Positions 1-9,707 of a stretch of 64,000 nucleotides of DNA are shown piece after piece (position 1 is the stretch's first letter; each line of letters starts with the position of its first letter). The position numbers were made by a program, and so were the translations under genes. Location of the stretch: positions 101,729 through 165,728 of the forward strand of contig JANSXH010000004.1 in assembly GCA_024743055.1 (NCBI GenBank). Direction: 5' to 3'. Source of the DNA: Pseudomonadota bacterium (lineage in GTDB: Bacteria > Pseudomonadota > Alphaproteobacteria > Sneathiellales > Sneathiellaceae). The notes beneath the pieces were generated by a model, which worked only from the letters and a program-made list of their open reading frames with translations, searched no databases and was not told where the DNA came from.

Positions 1-9
1 TGCCGAACT

Positions 10-750
10 CTATCCTTTTTTGAAACCAGAAAGCCGCTCTTCTTCACCTTTGGCGCGGCCAGGGCTATTGTCCCGCTCGAACTGAAGTCCTTCTTTCAAG
101 CCGAATTCCTGTCCCTTAGTTATCAGCATCTTGTCCGCCCTGAGGGTATGCCAGGAATTTTCAACAATGTTTCGGGCCAGAGCAAGAGCGGCATTTGAGA
201 GGTCGGCATCCGGAACACATTTGTTCACGAGACCGATTTCAAAGGCTTCCGCGCCATCGACAACCCGACCGGTGAACATCATTTCCTTGGCACAGAGCAC
301 CCCGACCCGTCTGGGTAATCTCTGACTCATACCCCAGAGTGGCGTAAGCGCCCATTTACCATGGGTATCTGCAAACTTGGCCCCTTGCCCGCACAACATC
401 AGGTCACAGGCCAGCGCCAGTTCCAACCCACCCGTATAGCAATGCCCAGCGACTTCGGCGATGACGGGCTGCGGCAGATCTTCGATCATTTCGACGGTTT
501 CGGCCTGATAGAGAGGATGCGGCGCCTCGTCACCCGCTTGCATGGCCTTCAGGTCATTTCCGGCGGAAAACGAGCGGCCTTCCCCACGTAAAATAACGCA
601 TCCCACCGTTTCTGTTTCCGTAGCGAGATTCTTGATATGGGCATTGAGCTCAATAAAAAGTGACGGGCTGAGGGCATTCAGAGCCTCCGGCCGGTTGAGA
701 CTGATGATGGCGATACCGCCTTCATCTCGTCGGGTTACCAGGTCTGTCAT
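10..750 (-). CDS. Enoyl-CoA hydratase/isomerase family protein
   Basis: Crotonase-fold enzyme of 246 aa, close to the usual 250-260. The N-terminal RPEALNAL and the GGLELALACD helix are family signatures, so it probably hydrates or isomerises an acyl-CoA. The first catalytic Glu (in LELA) is present. The segment that normally carries the second Glu reads FADTHGKWALTPLWG, with no Glu, so the exact reaction is uncertain. It is the last gene of a minus-strand cluster with mmsA and mmsB, which suggests branched-chain acid breakdown. It is too short for a typical 3-hydroxyisobutyryl-CoA hydrolase (about 350 aa). ATG start at 750, 18 nt after the upstream EamA stop. Confidence 0.85.
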   Translation of the reverse strand: MTDLVTRRDEGGIAIISLNRPEALNALSPSLFIELNAHIKNLATETETVGCVILRGEGRSFSAGNDLKAMQAGDEAPHPLYQAETVEMIEDLPQPVIAEVAGHCYTGGLELALACDLMLCGQGAKFADTHGKWALTPLWGMSQRLPRRVGVLCAKEMMFTGRVVDGAEAFEIGLVNKCVPDADLSNAALALARNIVENSWHTLRADKMLITKGQEFGLKEGLQFERDNSPGRAKGEEERLSGFKKG

Positions 751-768
751 CTTGATATGCCTCTTTTT

Positions 769-1665
769 TTAATTCTTTGTATTGTCTTGCTTTTGGCTTA
801 CGGAGCGCTCGCGATAGAATGTGTAAATTCCGGTTATAACAATAATCCCACTTCCGAGCAGCGTCCATTGATCTGGAACATCTCCAAACACAAAATATCC
901 TAAAATGATGGCCCAGAGCAGAACCGTATAGCGAAACGGGGAGGAAAAACTAATATCCCCAACGCGCATGGTCATCACACTGAACAGATACCCGAAAATA
1001 ATAAAGACGGAGGCCGCGGCAAGCAGGCTGATTCCCTCAACTGACACCGGTTTCCATTCCGTCACCGTCGAGAAAAGCCCGCCAACAATCATAATCGCTA
1101 TGGAGGTAAGCAATGCGACCATCAACGACGGGATAGCGGGGGATAAACGCCGAGTGAAAAGATCTCTCACCACGATGAAGAAAACCGCTGCGATGGCCCA
1201 TAGTGAATACTCATTAAATCCGTCGGAGCCGGGCCGGACGATGATCAACATGCCCGCAAACCCGATACCTATGGCGAGATATCTGCGCCAGCCAACCGCT
1301 TCTTTCAGAAACAGTGCCCCGGCCAGGGTGACCGCAAGGGGAAGGGCTTGCAGGATGGCAGTGGCATTTGCCAGCGGCATGTGAAAGAGCGCATTCAGAA
1401 AACACAGGGTACCCCCGATTTCTCCTATCAACCTGAAAACCAGGGTTTTGCGATCGGCTTTCGGCACATGAAAAACCAGAGCCTTCTTGTAGTAGGCCAA
1501 CATGGCGAGAAGAATTGTCGTAAAAATTCCGCGCAAGAACAGAGCCTGGAACAGGGTCAAATGCTCTGCCGCCAGTTTCATATTTGCATCATTGATGGCA
1601 AAGGCGGCCATGCCGATGGCCATAAAGGCCCCGCCCCGCATATTCTCGGAGAAAGTGGAAGTCAT
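769..1665 (-). CDS. EamA/DMT-family transporter
   Basis: Inner-membrane protein of the drug/metabolite transporter superfamily with about ten hydrophobic segments arranged as two EamA repeats. The first repeat starts near GGAFMAIGMAAFAINDANMK and the second near GYFVFGDVP in the C-terminal half. Substrate unknown. The frame is open back to a TTG at 1701; I chose the ATG at 1665 because the first helix starts soon after it. It follows the alpha/beta hydrolase gene by 48 nt on the same strand and is probably co-transcribed with the mms cluster, where it might export a pathway intermediate. That role is inference from position only. Confidence 0.8.
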   Translation of the reverse strand: MTSTFSENMRGGAFMAIGMAAFAINDANMKLAAEHLTLFQALFLRGIFTTILLAMLAYYKKALVFHVPKADRKTLVFRLIGEIGGTLCFLNALFHMPLANATAILQALPLAVTLAGALFLKEAVGWRRYLAIGIGFAGMLIIVRPGSDGFNEYSLWAIAAVFFIVVRDLFTRRLSPAIPSLMVALLTSIAIMIVGGLFSTVTEWKPVSVEGISLLAAASVFIIFGYLFSVMTMRVGDISFSSPFRYTVLLWAIILGYFVFGDVPDQWTLLGSGIIVITGIYTFYRERSVSQKQDNTKN

Positions 1666-1713
1666 GGAAATATTAGTCGCCCAATACCGGGCCAACTGCA
1701 AGTGCTATTATCG

Positions 1714-2496
1714 TTATAGTTCACCGATAAACTTGACGGTTTGATCCAGGACTTGCTGTCTCTTCTGCTGCCAAGGGGAATGACCGCAGCCTTCCAATAA
1801 ATGTTTCTCAAATGACCCGACGACAGCCTGCTCTATCATATCGATCTGGGCAAGCGTTCCATACTCGTCATCAAGCCCTTGAATAGCTAGGATCGGAGTT
1901 TTTATTTTCGGCAGGTATTCTTCGATCGTCCAGTCCCGAAAGGTCGGGTTGAGCCATGCGTCATTCCAACCGTAAAAGGCACAGTCCGTATTCATTCCAT
2001 GGAATTTAAATAATTTGCCCCGAAGATCGCCCTGTTCGTAGGCCCGCTTCGCTGCTTCTATGCCCTGAACCGAAATATCTTCACAGATGATATGGGGTGC
2101 CATGGCAATCACAGCCTGAGGCGCATCGACGGGATTAAGCCCTGCATATGCAAGGGCGATCGAGGCTCCATCAGAGTGGCCGATAAGAATAAAATTTCGA
2201 ATGTCAAAATGGGAAAGAATTTTTGGCAGCATAGTTGCCGCTTCCATTTGCATGTAATCCAGAGGGCGCGGAAGGTCGCAAGGATCAGACCCTCCATATC
2301 CCTGTCGACTGTAGATCAGGCCACCACAGCCAGCCGCGTCACACAGTGCATCGGGAAAGTCCCGCCACAATTCGACGCACCCCAATCCCTCATGTATAAA
2401 TACAAGAACTGGAGCTTCGGGATTGGAAGCGGCAATCAAGCGGGTCTCAATTGCCACTCCCGAAATGATAGTTTTTTGACTGTCCGCCCTCGTCAC
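1714..2496 (-). CDS. Alpha/beta hydrolase
   Basis: Single-domain alpha/beta hydrolase of 260 aa. Visible motifs are the oxyanion-hole region FIHEGLG, the SRQGYGGS strand-loop, the nucleophile elbow GHSDG (Ser near residue 105), a late acid in the QGLDDEYGT region and the catalytic His in the C-terminal GCGHSP. The substrate cannot be read from sequence. Its ATG overlaps the mmsB stop by 4 nt (ATGA-type), so the two are translationally coupled. This argues that it hydrolyses an ester or thioester in the same branched-chain acid pathway. Confidence 0.85.
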   Translation of the reverse strand: MTRADSQKTIISGVAIETRLIAASNPEAPVLVFIHEGLGCVELWRDFPDALCDAAGCGGLIYSRQGYGGSDPCDLPRPLDYMQMEAATMLPKILSHFDIRNFILIGHSDGASIALAYAGLNPVDAPQAVIAMAPHIICEDISVQGIEAAKRAYEQGDLRGKLFKFHGMNTDCAFYGWNDAWLNPTFRDWTIEEYLPKIKTPILAIQGLDDEYGTLAQIDMIEQAVVGSFEKHLLEGCGHSPWQQKRQQVLDQTVKFIGEL

Positions 2497-3380
2497 GATT
2501 TCCGGATCATATTAACAATACCTGAGAAATCCGCCGCTTCGCCTTCCCCGCCAACATAGGATTCATACAAATCCATAGCTGCCTTGCCGAGAGCCGTGGA
2601 AGCGCCAAATCCTTCTGCGGCTTCCTGGCTCAGATGCAGATCCTTCAACATGTTCTGAGCGGAAAACCCGGGCTTGTAATCGTTATTTGCTGGGCTTGCC
2701 GGAACGGGTCCCGGAACCGGGCAATAGCTGGTAAGGGACCAGCACTGACCGGAAGCCGTGGAAACGATATCATACATTGTCTGATGTTCCAGCCCGAGTT
2801 TCTCGGCCAGGACAAATGCCTCACAAACCCCGATCATGGAGATCCCGAGAATCATATTGTTGCAGATCTTGGCGGCTTGACCATTACCAGCCCCGCCCGT
2901 ATGCACAATGTTCTGGCCCATGGCATCAAGAATGGGTTGAGCCGCGGCAAAAGCGGCCGCTGATCCGCCGACCATAAAGGTCAGTGTCCCGGCAGCCGCA
3001 CCGCCAACACCGCCGCTGACCGGGGCGTCGACCATCATCATGCCAGCGGCTGTTGCGGCAGTTTCCACCTCGCGCGCGGTTGCCACATCAATTGTTGAAC
3101 AATCGATAAACAACGTGCCGGGATCGGCTGCCCCCAGAATTCCATCTGAACCCATATAGACAGCGCGGACATGATCACCCTTTGGCAACATGCTGACGAC
3201 AACGCCAACGCCGCTCGCCGCTTCCGAAGCCGTTGCCGCAGCTTCCGCTCCCTCTGCCACGCAAAGAGCAACGGCTTCTTGCGACAGATCGAATACTTTG
3301 ACGGAATGTCCCGCCTTTAGCAGGTTGAGGGCCATGGGCCCGCCCATATTTCCAACACCGACAAAACCAATTCTGGCCAT
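2493..3380 (-). CDS. mmsB: 3-hydroxyisobutyrate dehydrogenase
   Basis: NAD-dependent beta-hydroxyacid dehydrogenase, about 295 aa, oxidising 3-hydroxyisobutyrate to methylmalonate semialdehyde in valine catabolism. The Rossmann motif GFVGVGNMGGPMA is at residues 4-16, the substrate-binding DAPVSGGVGGA near 120, and the catalytic-Lys region GNGQAAKICNN near 170. The frame extends 6 codons upstream, but GGGAGGATTAC stands directly before the ATG at 3380, which I take as the start. It lies 58 nt downstream of mmsA on the same strand, supplying the substrate of the MmsA step. Confidence 0.92.
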   Translation of the reverse strand: MARIGFVGVGNMGGPMALNLLKAGHSVKVFDLSQEAVALCVAEGAEAAATASEAASGVGVVVSMLPKGDHVRAVYMGSDGILGAADPGTLFIDCSTIDVATAREVETAATAAGMMMVDAPVSGGVGGAAAGTLTFMVGGSAAAFAAAQPILDAMGQNIVHTGGAGNGQAAKICNNMILGISMIGVCEAFVLAEKLGLEHQTMYDIVSTASGQCWSLTSYCPVPGPVPASPANNDYKPGFSAQNMLKDLHLSQEAAEGFGASTALGKAAMDLYESYVGGEGEAADFSGIVNMIRKS

Positions 3381-3438
3381 GTAATCCTCCCTAATCATTG
3401 TGACCCGGCTATAAATGCCGGGGCATTATAGTGGTCGT

Positions 3439-4932
<1,494 letters not shown>

Positions 4933-5012
4933 TTATTCCGCTCCCAAGGGTTGGTTTTTCCGCAATTCTGATCCTGCACTTTACATGGGTAAAAATGCAA
5001 AGTAATTAGATA

Positions 5013-5044
5013 AGATTGCACAATCTATGTGTATTTTTACACAT
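5013..5044. promoter_or_regulatory. Palindromes between mmsA and its LysR regulator
   Basis: Two inverted repeats sit side by side. AGATTG-CA-CAATCT at 5013-5026 contains the T-N11-A pattern typical of LysR-type binding sites. ATGTGTA-TTTT-TACACAT at 5027-5044 has perfect 7-bp arms and overlaps the apparent LysR start codon. They are likely autoregulatory or activation sites for the mms cluster. Confidence 0.55.
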
Positions 5045-5953
5045 CAGGAGATTAAGATTTTTGACTGGAACGATGTCCGCTTCTTTCTGGAGCTAAGTCG
5101 CAAGGGCCGACTCACTGAAGTGGCCCGGGCCCTCAAGGTGGATCACACCACTGTCAGCCGCCGGGTTCTGTCCTTAGAAGAGAAGCTTGATTCAAAACTT
5201 TTTGAAAGTACGGCCCGCGGCTATGTCCTGACCCAAGCCGGAGAGCGCCTTCTCCCCCAAGCGGAAGCCATGGAGAGTGCCTCCGCTGCAATTCAGGATA
5301 CTGTTGGCGGGGAGAACAAGACGTTGACCGGCACCGTGCGGCTCGGGGTGCCAGAGGGGTTCGGCAGCCAATTTCTGGCCAAGGAGCTCACGGAGTTCCA
5401 GGAGCTTCACCCGGAAATCGAACTGGAATTCGTTGCCAATGACCGCTTTGTCAGCCTATCGAAGAGAGAGGCTGATCTGTCCATCACCCTGGCTCGACCG
5501 CAATCGGGGCGGCTGATCTCGAAGAAGCTGACGGATTATCGCTTACGGCTCTATGCGACGAAAGACTATCTGAAGCGTCATGATCCGATCACCTCCGTTG
5601 ACGACCTTCGGAACCACAATTTTATCTCTTATATTGATGAACTCGTTCCCGATCCTCAGCTTCTTTACCTGAGTGACATTATCGGCAACCCGCAGGTGGG
5701 CCTTAAAAGCTCCAGTATCGTCTTTCAGTTTCAGGCAACACTCGCTGGAGCAGGCGTTAGCATCCTGCACTGTTTTGTCGCCGAGGAATATCCGGAGCTC
5801 GTCTGTCTGCTACCCGATGAAATCCAGATTGAGAGGACCTTCTGGCTGAATACACCTGAAGACATCCACGACCTTGCCCGGATCAAAGCGGTCAGCCAGT
5901 TTCTGAGCGAAGTCGTCCGACGCCGGCACAAAAAACTAATGGGAGAAACTTAG
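5027..5953 (+). CDS. LysR-family transcriptional regulator of the mms cluster
   Basis: 308 aa with an N-terminal winged helix-turn-helix (DWNDVRFFLELSRKGRLTEV, then the recognition region DHTTVSRRVLSLEEKL) and a C-terminal substrate-binding domain. Divergent from mmsA, so it probably controls valine/methylmalonate-semialdehyde catabolism. Start is unclear. The ATG at 5027 has no ribosome-binding site and lies inside a palindrome. An AGGAG at 5046-5050 is correctly spaced for the ATT codon at 5057, which would give the N-terminus FDWNDVRFF usual for this subgroup. I kept the ATG. Confidence 0.88.
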   Translation: MCIFTHQEIKIFDWNDVRFFLELSRKGRLTEVARALKVDHTTVSRRVLSLEEKLDSKLFESTARGYVLTQAGERLLPQAEAMESASAAIQDTVGGENKTLTGTVRLGVPEGFGSQFLAKELTEFQELHPEIELEFVANDRFVSLSKREADLSITLARPQSGRLISKKLTDYRLRLYATKDYLKRHDPITSVDDLRNHNFISYIDELVPDPQLLYLSDIIGNPQVGLKSSSIVFQFQATLAGAGVSILHCFVAEEYPELVCLLPDEIQIERTFWLNTPEDIHDLARIKAVSQFLSEVVRRRHKKLMGET

Positions 5954-5992
5954 GTTCTTTAAAACCGCCGTTGAACCTGATAGACTATCGCC

Positions 5993-6055
5993 ATGAAACA
6001 CGAATCCTGGATACTCGGCATTACCCGAATTATGAGCCCGGCTCTCTTTAGCTAG
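5993..6055 (+). CDS. Possible 20-aa leader peptide
   Basis: A short reading frame, MKHESWILGITRIMSPALFS, begins 40 nt after the LysR stop and ends at TAG 6053-6055, inside the first of two overlapping hairpins. It holds three Ile, two Leu and one Trp. The downstream gene encodes an ACT domain resembling the regulatory subunit of acetolactate synthase. A branched-chain amino-acid attenuator is therefore plausible but unproven. No strong ribosome-binding site is visible. Confidence 0.35.
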   Translation: MKHESWILGITRIMSPALFS

Positions 6056-6088
6056 AGTCGGGATAACCGGCTGCGTTGCAGCCTATCC
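6037..6088 (+). promoter_or_regulatory. Overlapping hairpins, possible attenuator
   Basis: Hairpin 1 pairs CCCGGCTCT (6037-6045) with AGAGTCGGG (6054-6062), with one G-U pair. Hairpin 2 pairs GGATA+GGCTGC with GCAGCC+TATCC (6061-6088, loop GTT, bulge ACC). They share 6061-6062, so full formation of both is mutually exclusive, as expected of an antiterminator/attenuator pair. A T6 run follows near 6100, but too far from the stem for a classical terminator. Confidence 0.4.
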
Positions 6089-6128
6089 AAACAATTTCCA
6101 ACTTTTTTGTTATTCGTGGATCGATCTC

Positions 6129-6425
6129 ATGTCACCCCAGACTGCCCTTCGCTTAAGTCCTATAGAGGACGACTTATCAAGCATGGTTCATGTTGCCCAA
6201 TTCGTCATTCGCGCCGATATAGAGCCATCAGTGCTTCCGCGCATTCTAGAAAATTTTGCTTTGCGTAACCTAACCCCGCTTCATTTATCCGCTAAACAAG
6301 ATAATGGCGAGCTGACTATCGAGCTGACCGTAGAAGGTCTCTCAAATACAGAAGAAGCACATTTACAACTACGGCTGCAAAACATTCTTCCGGTGAATTC
6401 CGTTAATCTCGACAGGTGCATCTGA
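6129..6425 (+). CDS. ACT-domain small protein (acetolactate synthase small subunit-like)
   Basis: 98 aa. Residues 18-95 have the beta-alpha-beta-beta-alpha-beta spacing of an ACT domain (AQFVIRADIEPSVLPRILEN, then ALRNLTPLHLSAKQ, ELTIELTVEG, LQLRLQNILPVNSVNL). It resembles the IlvM type of acetolactate synthase regulatory subunit, but no catalytic-subunit gene is adjacent. It may bind an amino acid and act in trans. The start is taken as ATG 6129; ATG 6183 is an alternative that removes a non-domain N-terminus. It follows the possible attenuator. Confidence 0.6.
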   Translation: MSPQTALRLSPIEDDLSSMVHVAQFVIRADIEPSVLPRILENFALRNLTPLHLSAKQDNGELTIELTVEGLSNTEEAHLQLRLQNILPVNSVNLDRCI

Positions 6426-6440
6426 CCATAACGGTCAGAT
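6420..6440. terminator. Hairpin between convergent genes
   Basis: ATCTGACC-ATAAC-GGTCAGAT has a perfect 8-bp stem that overlaps the stop codons of both the ACT-domain gene (+) and the GNAT gene (-). It is followed by CATTTTATA on the plus strand. A bidirectional terminator with a weak U-tract is likely. Confidence 0.55.
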
Positions 6441-6959
6441 CATTTTATACATGTAAGTCGTTGCATCAAGCTGCTGAGAATCCGGCGCCCGGCAATAGTC
6501 CGGAATACTCCCTGCTGTCTTATAAGAGAGTGAATGATACAAAGGTTCAGCAACGTCTCCAGTACGTGTATCTAAAGTCAGCAGAGATTTTCCGAGTGCT
6601 TTCGCTTTTGCCTCCAAAGCGGACATTAGCTGCTTGGCAATTCCTTGTCTGCGGCAATCGGGATGCACCAAAAGTTTTGCAACTTCGGCTCTATGAGCCT
6701 GATTTGGAAACAGGTCAAAATCCAGTTGAACAGTGCCAACAATCTTATCATCGACAACGGCTACCCATAGGGTCCTTCGGTCAGAGGATAAAGCTGGGGC
6801 AACCTTATCTTTCCAAAAACCCTGACTGTCTCCTTGGGTAAAAGGCAAGATAAATCCGACGCTGGCTCCAGCATGAACACAGTCATGCAGCAGTTCGCTC
6901 AAACCCTCAAGATGATCCTCGAGACTTTCAGAATCCAATTCACTGATCAAAACTACCAC
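6435..6959 (-). CDS. GNAT-family N-acetyltransferase
   Basis: 174 aa. The acetyl-CoA-binding motif A is visible as AEVAKLLVHPDCRRQGIAKQ, followed by the LMSALEAKAKALG helix and the C-terminal SLSYKTAGSIPDY strand. It transfers an acetyl group from acetyl-CoA to an unknown acceptor. Starts at GTG 6959 behind a GGAGG. It lies 9 nt downstream of the XRE-cupin regulator gene on the same strand, so the two probably form an operon and the regulator probably controls this enzyme. Confidence 0.85.
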   Translation of the reverse strand: MVVLISELDSESLEDHLEGLSELLHDCVHAGASVGFILPFTQGDSQGFWKDKVAPALSSDRRTLWVAVVDDKIVGTVQLDFDLFPNQAHRAEVAKLLVHPDCRRQGIAKQLMSALEAKAKALGKSLLTLDTRTGDVAEPLYHSLSYKTAGSIPDYCRAPDSQQLDATTYMYKMI

Positions 6960-6968
6960 TCCCTCCTC

Positions 6969-7523
6969 TTACACCATGACAAGCAGATATTTCGCCGGGC
7001 TATCAGCAGGCGTACGAAACTCACTTGCACCATAAAGCTGGTATCTCAGGCAATCTCCTGTTGAGAGTTCATGTGTTTGGCCGTCTACGGCAATACTTAA
7101 ACGCCCTTCCGTGAGATACAGATGATGTTCAAGGCCCGCGACCGGCGGCGACTCATACGCTATCCGAACGCCGGCTTTCAACTCACAAGCAACTACTTCG
7201 GCCGCCAGAGGTCCCGCGGGCGGCGAAACAACGCGGCGAGTAAAACCAGCCTTGCTATCTTCCCAGATGGACTGATCCTGCTTGCGAACAAGGGGTGGAA
7301 ATTCTTCCTCCACCATCAGGAGCAACCGTGACAGAGTAAGCCCATAAGCTGAACAAAGCTTTGCAAGTGCTTCTGTCGTTGGACTGACCTCACCATTTTC
7401 AAGGCGAGACAAAGTTGCTCGGCTGACACTGCTTCGCTCTGAAAGTTGGTCGAGCGACCATTGCCGTTCCTGACGTAATCTTTTAAGACGCTTTGCAAGT
7501 CTTGAGGTGACCGTGCCTTCCAT
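6969..7523 (-). CDS. XRE-family regulator with C-terminal cupin domain
   Basis: 184 aa. An N-terminal HTH_3 domain (RLAKRLKRLRQERQWSLDQL, then SVSRATLSRLENGEVSPT) is joined to a cupin sensor domain over residues 110-184 (EHHLYLTEGRLSIAVDGQ). This architecture usually senses a small molecule. ATG 7523 follows AAGGGA with good spacing. An inverted repeat lies 24-39 bp upstream. Probably autoregulated and controlling the downstream GNAT gene. Confidence 0.88.
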   Translation of the reverse strand: MEGTVTSRLAKRLKRLRQERQWSLDQLSERSSVSRATLSRLENGEVSPTTEALAKLCSAYGLTLSRLLLMVEEEFPPLVRKQDQSIWEDSKAGFTRRVVSPPAGPLAAEVVACELKAGVRIAYESPPVAGLEHHLYLTEGRLSIAVDGQTHELSTGDCLRYQLYGASEFRTPADSPAKYLLVMV

Positions 7524-7546
7524 CAGTTTCCCTTATATGGAATTTT

Positions 7547-7562
7547 TTCTCATAATAGAGAA
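7547..7562. promoter_or_regulatory. Inverted repeat upstream of the XRE-cupin gene
   Basis: TTCTC-ATAATA-GAGAA, 5-bp perfect arms, lies just upstream of the regulator start and is a plausible autoregulatory operator. Arms are short, so chance occurrence is possible. Confidence 0.35.
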
Positions 7563-7694
7563 TTATCGTATCTCGCGGGTTCGGTCAATTATTTATTACC
7601 TAACGCGCTAATTCTCTTTTCGACATTGCATCAAATTTATATTAGATTTACATGATATTATTCTGACAACATATTCCTTTCCTAGGAAACGGTC

Positions 7695-8093
7695 ATGCTT
7701 CAGATTTCAATCGAAAAAGTATGCGACCTGATTATCAATTCCTTGGCCTTGAACGCTACCAATCCGTTCGAGGAAACAGACCTCGACACTCTCCCGGATA
7801 TTGATGAGGACATGGAATTCAAGGTCCCTGAAGACGGCAAGCAGGATGAGCTCAAAAAAGTCATAGAAAAGCTGAATGAGGAAGAAAAGGTAAATCTGGT
7901 AGCCCTGGTCTGGGTAGGGCGCGGCAGTTTCAGCGCAGAAGAATGGGAAGACGCGTTAGAAGAAGCGAGAGATTTGAGCCCCGATCACATTGCTGAGTAT
8001 CTAGTCGGCATCAACCAGCTAGGAGATTTTTTGGAAGAAGGATTGGCTGAGCTAGGATATTCTTCGGAAGAATTTGAAACCGGGGTTCGCTAA
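7695..8093 (+). CDS. DUF3775 domain protein
   Basis: 132 aa, strongly acidic, no signal peptide or membrane segment, so cytoplasmic. The central part (LNEEEKVNLVALVWVGRG, then EEWEDALEEARD and AEYLVGINQLGDFLEEGL) matches what I recall of DUF3775, a family of unknown function in alphaproteobacteria. ATG 7695 follows CTAGGAAACGGTC. It is convergent with mobA, and the two stop ends overlap by 4 nt. Confidence 0.8.
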   Translation: MLQISIEKVCDLIINSLALNATNPFEETDLDTLPDIDEDMEFKVPEDGKQDELKKVIEKLNEEEKVNLVALVWVGRGSFSAEEWEDALEEARDLSPDHIAEYLVGINQLGDFLEEGLAELGYSSEEFETGVR

Positions 8094-8725
8094 TACCCGG
8101 CCTCCGAACGGCGACATCGCGTCTCGGCTTCCACTAGGTCTTCGGGACTGTTGATATTGAAAAACGGATCGCCCTCCTCCTTTTCCCAAACAACATTGAC
8201 TCGCTGATAGCGATCAGCAAAGACAAGGATTTTGCGTAGATCCTCCTCTACCAAAGCGTGACGTAAATCCTCCGCTAGTGCCAATGGCCAGAGGGCAACA
8301 ACCGGGTGGACCCGCCCATTTGACTCTGCCATTACAATTTCATTCCGATTTGGGCCCAGCGCGGACAGCAACCGCACCACAAGATCATCGGGGATAAAGG
8401 GCGCATCTGTGGGCAGACTCAGCATATGAGTATGCTGCTCATTTTTCTGATTAAAATACTCTAAACCGGTTAATATACCTGCAAGCGGTCCTGCAAATCC
8501 TGTCACCGTGTCTGAAATAATGGGAAAACCAATATTATCAACGTGATGCTTCTCTATATTCATGTTTAATATGAGTTCTTTTGATTGTGGTTTAATCGTC
8601 TCGATGATCCGTTCGAGCAAAGATTTTCCGTTGAGAACCTGCAGGAATTTAGCGCCGCCTCCCATGCGTCGCGACTGCCCGCCAGCCAGTAAAAGGCACG
8701 GCGGCATCTCTGCTGATCCGCTCAT
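8090..8725 (-). CDS. mobA: Molybdenum cofactor guanylyltransferase
   Basis: 211 aa. The N-terminal LLLAGGQSRRMGGGAKF is the nucleotidyl-transferase signature and PTDAPFIPDDLV carries the metal-binding Asp. The enzyme attaches GMP to molybdopterin to make the bis-MGD cofactor of formate dehydrogenases and related enzymes. The start overlaps the fdhD stop by 4 nt, so the genes are coupled. This fits, since FdhD prepares the same cofactor for formate dehydrogenase, which is not encoded in this window. Confidence 0.93.
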   Translation of the reverse strand: MSGSAEMPPCLLLAGGQSRRMGGGAKFLQVLNGKSLLERIIETIKPQSKELILNMNIEKHHVDNIGFPIISDTVTGFAGPLAGILTGLEYFNQKNEQHTHMLSLPTDAPFIPDDLVVRLLSALGPNRNEIVMAESNGRVHPVVALWPLALAEDLRHALVEEDLRKILVFADRYQRVNVVWEKEEGDPFFNINSPEDLVEAETRCRRSEAGY

Positions 8726-9588
8726 GTAGCTGCCTTTCTCTGATGCCTTCTACCTTCGTCAGGAACTGTCTCAGGATCGATGTCGTATTGCAGGCGGTCG
8801 TTGCCGGAGAGGCAAACAAAGCGCTTTCCCTTAGCCCGACCAATCAAAGTCAGTTCTGCCTGGCGGGCAAGATCGACACCCCAGGCGGTAAATCCAGACC
8901 TAGATATAACTATGGGAATTTGCATCTGCACAGTCTTTATCACCATCTCGGAAGTAAGGCGGCCTGTCGTATAAAAGATCTTGTTTTGCGGAGATATACC
9001 CTGACGCCACATATAGCCGGCAATCTTGTCGATAGCATTATGTCGCCCCACATCCTCCATATAAACCAGCGGCGTATCCCCTTCACACAAGACGCAGCCA
9101 TGGATAGCCCCGGCTTCAAGATAGAGAGACGGCCGCATGTTGATCTTGCGTGACAACGCATAGATCCAGGACGTCTTCAAGATCGCATTCTCATCCAGGA
9201 CAATATCCTCAAATTGCTCCATGACATCGCCAAAAACTGTGCCTTGTGCACAGCCGGAGGTCTGAGTTTTCTTCTTCAGTTTATCTTCAAAATCTGTTTC
9301 ATGCTCGGTTCGGATGACGACAACATCAAGGTCATCATCATAATCAACAGCCGTTACCTGATCCTCTCTACTCAGCATATTCTGGTTCAATAAATACCCA
9401 AGGGCGAGATATTCAGGGTAGTCGGAAATCGTCATCATGGTGACGATTTCCTGAGAATTCAGAAAGAGAGTCAAAGGCCGCTCGACGACAACAGACAGAC
9501 TCACAGAGCCGCCTGTCTGATCGGTTCCAGAGAGCTTTTCAGTAAGATTTTCGGCCTCCGGATCTGGCGAAACGGTAAATTCTTTCAT
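8722..9588 (-). CDS. fdhD: Formate dehydrogenase accessory sulfurtransferase FdhD
   Basis: 288 aa. FdhD passes sulfur from a cysteine desulfurase to the molybdenum cofactor of formate dehydrogenase. Conserved segments are YLALGYLLNQNML, the Cys-bearing SGCAQGT, EDVGRHNAIDKIAGY, YTTGRLTSEMVIK and SRSGFTAWGVDLARQAELTL. The Cys loop has one Cys (GCAQG) rather than the CxxC seen in the E. coli protein. A TTG codon precedes the ATG at 9588; I use the ATG. First gene of the fdhD-mobA pair. Confidence 0.92.
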   Translation of the reverse strand: MKEFTVSPDPEAENLTEKLSGTDQTGGSVSLSVVVERPLTLFLNSQEIVTMMTISDYPEYLALGYLLNQNMLSREDQVTAVDYDDDLDVVVIRTEHETDFEDKLKKKTQTSGCAQGTVFGDVMEQFEDIVLDENAILKTSWIYALSRKINMRPSLYLEAGAIHGCVLCEGDTPLVYMEDVGRHNAIDKIAGYMWRQGISPQNKIFYTTGRLTSEMVIKTVQMQIPIVISRSGFTAWGVDLARQAELTLIGRAKGKRFVCLSGNDRLQYDIDPETVPDEGRRHQRKAAT

Positions 9589-9707
9589 CAATTCTCGATT
9601 TGTAATATAATAGTATAATTGTACGCATTAAGTTATGTCATTGTAACAGCGTAATATTTCCCTGTCATTGTAGAGTAAAGGAGACTTAACGGAGTACCTA
9701 GAGGAAA

